From an uncultured Bacilli bacterium (GTDB taxonomy: Bacteria; Bacillota_I; Bacilli_A; RF39; UBA660), in the NCBI GenBank assembly GCA_947626425.1, contig CANQRX010000004.1, forward strand, positions 1 through 34,903: DNA of 34,903 bases, in the 5' to 3' direction. The notes beneath the pieces were generated by a model. It was not told the origin of the DNA. It saw only the letters and a list, made by a program, of their open reading frames with translations, and searched no databases. Shown piece by piece: positions 9,581 to 16,492 of this stretch (the first letter of the stretch is position 1; every line of letters begins with the position of its first letter). Made by a program: the position numbers and the translations under genes.

Positions 9581-10695
9581 GTCAATTTGTAAGCTTTACG
9601 TTTTTTAGTAAAGCTTTTCTTTTGTTGGGCGATAATTCCCAAAAAGGCAAAAGAAGCAATCATAATCGACCCTCCATAGCTTAAGAACGGTAAAGGTATC
9701 CCAATGATTGGTAAAATTCCTAAGTTCATTCCAATATTAATAAATTGACTAAAAAAGAAAATTGTTAAAAAAGCTAAAATAAAGAAGGAACGAGTTGTAT
9801 TTTTTTCTTGGTGTAAATAATTTATTAAACAAAGATCTAAACAAAAATAACTAAAAATAATAAGAAGAGGTCCAGTTAAACCAAAAACATTGCTAGACAA
9901 TGCAAAAATAAAATCAGTTGGAGCTTCGGGAATATAAATACCTGGTGTTGTTAGGGAAAATTTCCAAAAGGGGGCACTTCCTAAGGCAATTAAGGCATTT
10001 TCAATTTGCATTCCACTGCCAAAATTTAAAACTCTTTCCACTCGATAGAAAAAACTTGTTCCTAAAATTTTAATTAAAAAATCTCGTTGCCAAAAATAAC
10101 AATAAAAGAATCCTCCTAAAATACTAGCAATGATAAACAAAAAAATCCAAAACCATTTTTTAGAAATTTTGGTATTCCAAAGCAAAACTATGGTTATTAA
10201 TAGTAAAAAAATTATTGCGCCTGTGTCGGGTTCTAAAAAAATTAAAATGGAAGGAATGAGAAAAAGAAGTAAAACTTGAAATAAAAATTTAAATTCATCT
10301 TTTAAAGTATAAAAAATTCGATTAGAACAAAAGATGGCTAAAAATAGTGAATAAGAAAACTTCATAAATTCACTTGGTTGAAATTGAAAATTGCCGAATT
10401 TTAACCAAGCTTTCGCACCGTTCGCGTTGTTACCATAAATTAATACTAAAAGTAATAGTAAAACATTTACTAAATACATTATAAAACTAAAACGAAACCA
10501 AACTTTGGAAGGAATAAAATAGCAAACAACAAAAATTCCTAAGCCAATTATAATCCAAGTTAATTGTTTTTCAAAATTATTAACAAATAAAGGAGAAATA
10601 AACTTTGAATGATACATTAGAATTAAACTAATGCTTAATAAAATAAGTAAAAATAAAGGAATTATATAAGTTGTCATTTTTTTAATATTTTTCAT
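9571..10695 (-). CDS. FtsW/RodA/SpoVE-family (SEDS) protein
   Basis: Multi-TM; NGAKAWLKFGNFQFQPSEFMK and PLPFLSYGGSIMIASFAFLGII motifs. Confidence 0.9.
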   Translation of the reverse strand: MKNIKKMTTYIIPLFLLILLSISLILMYHSKFISPLFVNNFEKQLTWIIIGLGIFVVCYFIPSKVWFRFSFIMYLVNVLLLLLVLIYGNNANGAKAWLKFGNFQFQPSEFMKFSYSLFLAIFCSNRIFYTLKDEFKFLFQVLLLFLIPSILIFLEPDTGAIIFLLLITIVLLWNTKISKKWFWIFLFIIASILGGFFYCYFWQRDFLIKILGTSFFYRVERVLNFGSGMQIENALIALGSAPFWKFSLTTPGIYIPEAPTDFIFALSSNVFGLTGPLLIIFSYFCLDLCLINYLHQEKNTTRSFFILAFLTIFFFSQFINIGMNLGILPIIGIPLPFLSYGGSIMIASFAFLGIIAQQKKSFTKKRKAYKLTYR

Positions 10696-10757
10696 ATTAT
10701 TAATATGAGTAAAAAAATAAAAAAATAATCATAAAATATTAAAAAAGAGGTGGATAT

Positions 10758-11057
10758 ATGAAAAATGAATTGCCAAAGGTTTATTCTAATCCAATTGATA
10801 AAGAAATTAAAAATAATAAAGAGTATTATTATAGTCGCGAACAATCAAGAGATTACAAAAGCCCTAAAGAAATAAATAAAATGATAAATCAAATATTTGC
10901 TAGTAAAGATTTTGTTTACAAAAAAAAGATTAGAATAACAACTTTTGATAATCAATTAGAAGTTAATTTGGTAGGAAGAACTAATAATAATTTATTAACT
11001 TTAGATAACCAAAAAATTGCTTTAAACGAAATAATTAATATTGAAGAAATTGTCTAG
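10758..11057 (+). CDS. Hypothetical small protein
   Basis: 99 aa, SD aaagaggtgg, followed by a clear terminator. Confidence 0.6.
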   Translation: MKNELPKVYSNPIDKEIKNNKEYYYSREQSRDYKSPKEINKMINQIFASKDFVYKKKIRITTFDNQLEVNLVGRTNNNLLTLDNQKIALNEIINIEEIV

Positions 11058-11079
11058 GATAAAAAATCCTAGATTTTTT
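11054..11079 (+). terminator. Rho-independent terminator
   Basis: CTAGGAT-AAAAA-ATCCTAG-A-TTTTTT. Confidence 0.85.
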
Positions 11080-11093
11080 AAGTGCAAAACATC

Positions 11094-11122
11094 TTGAAAA
11101 AAGGTAGTTATTAACTTATAAT
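11094..11122 (+). promoter_or_regulatory. Sigma-70-type promoter of the DGR target gene
   Basis: TTGAAA (11094-11099), 17-nt spacer, TATAAT (11117-11122). Confidence 0.75.
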
Positions 11123-11152
11123 TTTAGTAGAAAATAGGAAGGAAAAAGAAAA

Positions 11153-12524
11153 ATGAAAATAGAAAATTATAAGTTAAAAGTAAGTAAAAAAACAAAGATT
11201 TTGATTGGAAGTATGGTAGGAATAATGGCCCTAGGGGGGGGGGTATTTATTAGATAAGAGTTTAGGAAAATACCAAGTCGAACAAAGTTTTCCCATAATG
11301 AATGGGAAAATTCAAGCAAGTGGAGATGTTTCTATCATTGCTATTAAAGTTGATGGAGCTGTAGTAGATGAAATTCCAGCTAAAGGTTCAGGAAAATATT
11401 TTGAAAGTGCGGAATGTTCAAATGGAGCTACGGGATCATGGGATCGAACGAATTGGCAATTTTTATTAAATACAACCAAAAAAACCAAATGTACATTAAA
11501 TTTTACAACAACAAAAAGTACAACTGGTGAACAAAGTGGTGCAAGTAAAATGGAAGATTTATTATCTCAAGAAGAAGATAAAGGATCAGGAATAACTATT
11601 GTCAGTGATGATAATAACATTAGATACATAGGAAAAAGCCCAAATAATTATATTTATTTTAATTGTAAAGATGGTAGTAATTCAGGGACTAATTGTGAAA
11701 CATGGCGAATAATAGGATTAATGGATGGAATAAAAACCAAAGCCGGAAAAACAGAAAGATTGTTAAAAATCATAAGAGAACCATTACCAAAGAATTTAAG
11801 TTGGGACTCATCAGATTCGAATGTAAATGGGGGCAATGGAGTGAATGAATGGAGTCAAGCAGATTTAATGACTGTCTTAAATGGTGATTATTTTAAAGGC
11901 CAAACAGGAACTGATAAATGTTATAGTGGTTCTAGCGAAAAAACAACAGAATGTCCAGATTGGACCCAGTATGGTTTAAAAAAATCAGCCCAAGATATGA
12001 TCGAAGAAGTGGTTTGGAATACGGGAACGGCCTCAGGAACTGAAAACACTTGGCAAAAAGAAAATGTGCCAGTATTTCAATATATGTGGGAACGAAGTGA
12101 TTTTACAGGAAAGCAATGTAATGGTGGAAGTTATTGTAACGACGATGTTCAAAGACAAACCACATGGGAAGGTAAAGTAGGTTTGATGTACCCATCGGAC
12201 TATGGATATGCCACCGATGGAGGAGGCGACCAAGTGAAAAGAATGCAATGTTTATATACACCATTATATAATTGGGGTAATAACAGTAATTGTAAAAGTA
12301 ATGATTGGCTTTACGATTCAAGTAATACTCAATGGACAATGACACCTGCGCCGAACTCTTCGAATGCTTACCGTGTGTTCCTTGTCTACACGGGCGGGAC
12401 TGTCGACTACTACTATGCCCACTTTGCTTACGCGGTTCGCCCCGTCGTGTATCTGAAATCGAATGTGAAGATTTCTGGAGGAGAAGGAACCTCAAGCAGT
12501 CCATACACTTTGACGATCAGTTAA
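11153..12524 (+). CDS. DGR target (variable) protein; N-terminal frame broken at the G10 tract in this sequence (intact downstream ORF 11298-12524)
   Basis: ATG at 11153 with SD aggaagga. G10 leads to GGGVFIR-stop; G9 gives ...ALGGGYLLDKSLGKYQVEQSFPIMNGKIQ..., homologous to the paralog N-termini, 456 aa in total. VR lies at the C-terminus. Confidence 0.88.
11234..11243 (+). repeat. Poly-G (G10) homopolymer tract in the TM-anchor coding region
   Basis: ctaGGGGGGGGGGtattta in an otherwise AT-rich context; one G off-frame. Confidence 0.9.
12347..12445 (+). repeat. DGR variable repeat (VR)
   Basis: Ungapped 99-nt alignment to 12629-12727 (offset 282): 16 mismatches at TR adenines (16 of 30 A), 2 other mismatches (T->C). 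Confidence 0.96.
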
Positions 12525-12526
12525 TT

Positions 12527-12558
12527 GGCTCGTTGGAGGGCGAAAGTCCTCCCGAGCC
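12527..12558 (+). other. GC-rich hairpin with GAAA tetraloop downstream of VR (DGR target-recognition hairpin and/or terminator stem)
   Basis: GGCTCG-TT-GGAGGGC-GAAA-GTCCTCC-CGAGCC; an 11-T run begins at 12568. Confidence 0.75.
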
Positions 12559-12628
12559 CGCACTTAATTTTTTTTTTTGGCATTTTTTTTGTTTTTAGAC
12601 ATAAATAATTATTAGGTAAGTATTAATA

Positions 12629-12727
12629 TGCGCCGAACTCTTCGAATGCTAACAATGTGTTCAATGTCAACACGAGCGGGAATGTCAACAACAACAATGC
12701 TAACAATGCTAACGCGGTTCGTCCCGT
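12629..12727 (+). repeat. DGR template repeat (TR)
   Basis: Non-coding copy of VR rich in AAC/AAT codon-equivalents (aac aat ... aac aac aac aat gct aac aat gct aac), located between the target gene and RT. Confidence 0.96.
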
Positions 12728-12828
12728 ATAGAGCCCTTTAAACAATGGGGATATCATGATTAAGGTTATAATATGAATCTTAAAGGACAATACTTATCTA
12801 GAGTTATACTCGAATATATTACATAAAT

Positions 12829-12850
12829 GAGAATTTATACGTAAATTCTC
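12829..12850 (+). other. Perfect 9-bp hairpin with TACG loop between TR and the accessory genes
   Basis: GAGAATTTA-TACG-TAAATTCTC. Confidence 0.6.
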
Positions 12851-12857
12851 TAGCCCT

Positions 12858-13250
12858 ATGTATTTTTTAGAAATGGAAAAAAATGAAAATTATCTTATAA
12901 TTCGGAAAGTTGGTTTATTTTATAATGCTTTTGATGATGATGCTATAATTCTTAATTATTTGCTTGACTATAAAATTATTAATGGTCGATGTGGTTTTCC
13001 AGAAAATGCTGTTAATAAAGTTATTAATATTTTAGAAGATAAAAAAATAAATTATTTAATTATGGAAGAAGAAGAAAAAAAGCAAAATTTTAAGAATCTT
13101 AATCAATATAGTAAATATTTAGCTAAAGCTAAAGATAAATTAACTTTAGTAAATTTAATTGAAGAAATTAAAAAAAAGTTAGTTAAAATGAATGAAGGAC
13201 AGTTATATGAACTTCTTAATAAATTTAAGGAATTAATCGATGAATATTAA
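12858..13250 (+). CDS. MutS domain-I-like DGR accessory protein (start may be ATG 12873)
   Basis: YLIIRKVGLFYNAFDDDAIILNYLLDYKI...GFPENAVNKVINILEDKKINYLI resembles the MutS mismatch-recognition domain (GDFYE.F.dDA...GiP.HAv..yl.kL...g..vai). Confidence 0.65.
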   Translation: MYFLEMEKNENYLIIRKVGLFYNAFDDDAIILNYLLDYKIINGRCGFPENAVNKVINILEDKKINYLIMEEEEKKQNFKNLNQYSKYLAKAKDKLTLVNLIEEIKKKLVKMNEGQLYELLNKFKELIDEY

Positions 13251-13568
13251 TGAGTTTCGAATTGTTAAAAATATTAAAAAGTACATTCTTTCTTTAGATA
13301 AAATTCTTGTTAATTTTCCTAGAAAAGAAAAAATATTAAAAGATAAAATTAAAGAAACTTCTTTTGATGTTTTAGAATTAACTTATTATGCTAATACTCT
13401 TGAAGAAAAAAAGGAAATTCAAAAACAAATTATTAGTTAAATATGCTCGATTTTTATTTTGAATATGCCCATAAGTGTAGTTTTATAAGTGAAAAACAAT
13501 GTTTAAATAAAACAAATGAATTACTTGCGATTACGAAAATGATTTACGGGTGGATTAAAAATGGATAA
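13240..13568 (+). pseudogene. avd: Avd-like DGR accessory gene with one frameshift (N-half 13240-13440; C-half frame 13437-13568)
   Basis: N-half ...LDKILVNFPRKEKILKDKIKETSFDVLELTYYA... and C-half LDFYFEYAHKCSFISEKQCLNKTNELLAITKMIYGWIKNG together look like a four-helix Avd. The halves are in different frames; the 3' end overlaps the RT ATG. Confidence 0.7.
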
Positions 13569-14616
13569 ATACATTAACTTACAAAATATTCTTAGTCTTT
13601 ATGAAGATAAAATTAGTAAAACAGTAAAAAATAAAAAAAGATTATATCGTTTTGAAAGAAATAAATATGCCAATATAACTAACATCATTAAACAGTTAAA
13701 AAGTGATAATTATCATATGCAACCATATAACATCTTTATTATTCATGAACCAAAATGTCGGTAGTAATGTCACTGGATTTAAATGACAAAATAATTAATC
13801 ATTTTATAACTAAATTTGTTTTAGAACCGAAACTTGAAAAATATTTGGATATTAGAAATATTGCAACTCGATGGAACGGATTATGGTATTAAATTGACGA
13901 AAAAATATATTGAACAAAATAAAAAATATGAAAATTTTTATGTTTTAAAAATGGATATAAAAAAATATTTTTATAATATTGACCATGAAATAATTAAAGG
14001 AATGCTTAAGCGTGATTTAGATGAAAAAGAGTACAATTTTATGTGTAACATTATTGATAGTACCAATGAAGAATACATAAATGAATATTTAAGCAAAGTA
14101 AAAAAAGAAAATCCGGATATATCTTTATATTATAAAGGTAAAGGGTTACCAATTGGCAATTTAACAAGTCAATTTTTATCAATTTTTTACTTACATGCGT
14201 TAGATCACTTTATTGTTCATGATTTGAAAATTAAACATTATGTACGTTATATGGATGATTTTATTTTGATGCATCCTAGGAAAGAATATTTGTATCATTG
14301 CAAAGATATTATTATTGATAAGTTAAAAAAGGAATATAAATTAGAAGTTAATTTAAAGAAAACCAAAATTGTTAGTATTAAACAAGGTTTTGAATTTATT
14401 GGTTATCGTTATTTTTTGAAAGGGAAAAAAACAATTGTGCTTTTAAGGAAAAAAACTATTACAAAAATTAAAAAACGAGTTCGAGAGCTTCATTATTTGT
14501 TTAAGCATCACAAAATATCTTTAGAAACTTACTTTACTTCAATTAATAATTATTATCATTCTTTTAAATATGGAAGTAGACAAAAAATAAAAAGAATTAT
14601 TACGAGGTATGAATGA
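13561..14616 (+). pseudogene. DGR-type reverse transcriptase, two frameshifts (intact C-terminal ORF 13834-14616)
   Basis: Fragments: 13561-13764 (...YNIFIIHEPKCR), 13763-13891 frame (VVMSLDLNDKIINHFITKFVLEPKLEKYLDIRNIATR), then GTDYGIKLTKKY...VLKMDIKKYFYNIDHEI...GLPIGNLTSQFLSIFYL...YVRYMDDFILMH...FEFIGYRYF. YMDD catalytic motif present. Confidence 0.9.
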
Positions 14617-14903
14617 GTATATATAAACGTTATCAAGTTATTAAAAAGTTGTATAATGAATCATTAGCTATTTTTAGTGAAAAAAATAATTTAACAAGTT
14701 GTTATTATGATTGGTGGTTTCTGCAAGGTTTTAAATATCAAAAAAATGTTTTGAAATTATTAGCCAAAAAACAAATAAATTATATTATGGTAGAAAATTT
14801 GAATGTTTTAGAAGAAAAAAAATTTTCTAATAATCAGTACAATCGAATTTATTACTTTGAAATTTTTAATAATATTTTTCAGTTTATTAAAAAACATACA
14901 TAA
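14613..14903 (+). CDS. Small ORF coupled to RT; possibly a second diverged MutS-N-like DGR-associated protein
   Basis: ATGA overlap with the RT stop; MSIYKRYQVIKKLYNESLAIF...GFKYQKNVLKLLAKKQINYIMVE shares a motif with the ORF at 12858 (ILEDKKINYLIMEE). Confidence 0.5.
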   Translation: MSIYKRYQVIKKLYNESLAIFSEKNNLTSCYYDWWFLQGFKYQKNVLKLLAKKQINYIMVENLNVLEEKKFSNNQYNRIYYFEIFNNIFQFIKKHT

Positions 14904-14941
14904 AAATAAAGAAAAGCACATAAAATTTTTTAGGTGATACG

Positions 14942-15454
14942 ATGAACTATCAAATAAAAGAGCCTTATCCAAAAATTAATATTCAAAAAAAATCGCGTTA
15001 TGTTGCTAATTTATTAAGCCATGTTTATGCATCTAATGAAGGAGAATTAACTGCTGTTCATCTTTATATTTACCAAAGTTTGGTTTTAAAGGATTGTTAT
15101 CCGCAAGTGGGAGAAGCATTAAAAAAAATAGGTGAAGTTGAAATGCATCATCTCTTTTTATTAGGAGAGGCGATTGAACAACTTGGGAATCCACCTATTT
15201 ACGCTGATTGTAATTTTAATTTGGAAAGTTACTGGAATGCTAATTATGTTTATTATGATCAAGATTTAAAAACGATTTTAGAAATAGATATTGAAAGTGA
15301 AAGTCAAGCTATTCATAATTATCAGTTAATTTTGATGACTGTTGAAGATGAGGAAGTTCAAAAATTAATTAAAAGAATAATATTAGATGAACAACTTCAT
15401 TTAAAAATATTTCAAGATTTTTATCGTCAATTAATTACGATTGACGATTGCTAA
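14942..15454 (+). CDS. Ferritin-like / rubrerythrin-type di-iron protein
   Basis: E...H spacing in GELTAVHLYIYQ, IGEVEMHHLFLLGEAI, ESESQAIHNYQ, ILDEQLHLKIF. Confidence 0.8.
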   Translation: MNYQIKEPYPKINIQKKSRYVANLLSHVYASNEGELTAVHLYIYQSLVLKDCYPQVGEALKKIGEVEMHHLFLLGEAIEQLGNPPIYADCNFNLESYWNANYVYYDQDLKTILEIDIESESQAIHNYQLILMTVEDEEVQKLIKRIILDEQLHLKIFQDFYRQLITIDDC

Positions 15455-15694
15455 AATTATTAGCAAAATAATTATAACAACTAAGGCATAAACTAAAATT
15501 AAAAAAGTTGTAGGTGACATAAATCTAAGGAAAAATCCTTCAATGTTAGACCATATTTTAGTTACAGTTCTTACTATTCCATCCCATATATAATAAAGTT
15601 CTAATTTTAAAGACATAATCATTATAACCACTTTCCAATCTAAAATAATTATAATATATACTTGAAAAAGTAGCAATGTTTTGTTAAAATACAT
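15431..15694 (-). CDS. Small membrane protein, unknown
   Basis: 87 aa with hydrophobic C-terminus FLILVYALVVIIILLIILAIV. Confidence 0.4.
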   Translation of the reverse strand: MYFNKTLLLFQVYIIIILDWKVVIMIMSLKLELYYIWDGIVRTVTKIWSNIEGFFLRFMSPTTFLILVYALVVIIILLIILAIVNRN

Positions 15695-15700
15695 TTACAT

Positions 15701-15777
15701 GGCGAAGTTGGTGAAGTGGTTAACACACTAGATTGTGGCTCTAGCATGCGTGGGTTCGATTCCCACACTTCGCCCCA
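15701..15777 (+). tRNA. tRNA-His (GTG)
   Basis: G-1 plus GCGAAGT/ACTTCGC acceptor, anticodon arm CTAGA-TTGTGGC-TCTAG, T arm with GGTTCGATTCC, encoded CCA. Confidence 0.95.
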
Positions 15778-15819
15778 TTTAGAAATTTTGCACATACTTT
15801 TGTGCTAAAGATAAATTAA

Positions 15820-15856
15820 AAGTTCGTAATAATTTATATTATGAACTTTTTTAAAA
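15820..15856 (+). terminator. Terminator downstream of tRNA-His
   Basis: AAAAGTTCGTAATA-...-TATTATGAACTTTTTT inverted repeat ending in a T-run. Confidence 0.65.
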
Positions 15857-16036
15857 AATAAAAGCAATTTTGACTGGTTTTATCATTTTATTAATAGTCT
15901 CTTTAAGATTCTATGTATAAAGAAATAGCACTCAATCTAAATTAAGTGCTTACCATTTAAGGACAAGTACTCAACTTGGCAAAGTTAAGTCTTTCCTTTT
16001 CTATTTTTACTCGAATTTTTGAGTTTGATATCATTC

Positions 16037-16396
16037 TGGTGGAGTAGAGGGGAATTGAACCCCTGTCCAAACAATCCTATTATAAAACCCCTACAAGTTT
16101 AGTTAGAATTTCTTTAATTTTAATTTTGGATCTAACGCACCATAAATTAAAACGATTCTTATAATTATTCGAATTATTTTCTAAGAATAAAAATAATTTA
16201 TATCTTATATTTATGAACCCTTAAAAACCCTATAAGAGAAAGTTAGTAAGAGCCTTCTTATACCTAAATGGTTAGGCTGCTACTGGAGCAAAAGAAGCGG
16301 AAAAGTTATTTTCTCCGTTTATTTTTTTTTACATTTAAAGTATGTCTACTACTTGCGGTCTTATCTAGTAACTGCTGTCGAAACCGTTACTACCCC
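16037..16396 (-). ncRNA. ssrA: tmRNA
   Basis: Minus strand 5' GGGGTAGTAACGGTTTCGAC... and 3' GACAGGGGTTCAATTCCCCTCTACTCCACCA; acceptor GGGGTAG/CTACTCC; tag ORF NGENNFSASFAPVAA-stop (16272-16319). Confidence 0.95.
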
Positions 16397-16492
16397 AAAT
16401 ACAGTAGATATATTATCATAAAAAAACACTTTATGCAATTGACATTTAATTTTCTTTATTGTAATATGAGTTTAATAGAGTGGGGGATAAAT

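Noticed and set aside
12033-12598. ORFs 12033-12248 (-), 12103-12504 (-), 12332-12598 (+)
   Set aside because: Overlap the DGR target's coding strand; long only because of local GC-rich composition; no supporting signals.
15930-16020. Hairpins downstream of tmRNA (AGCACTTAA...TTGAGTGCT on minus strand) as a possible small RNA or riboswitch
   Set aside because: Only one 9-bp stem and no recognised consensus; could be tmRNA 3' flank or terminator debris.
16268-16492. Upstream extension of ORF 16268-18340
   Set aside because: The 5' part lies in the antisense of tmRNA; the true start is most likely ATG 16493.
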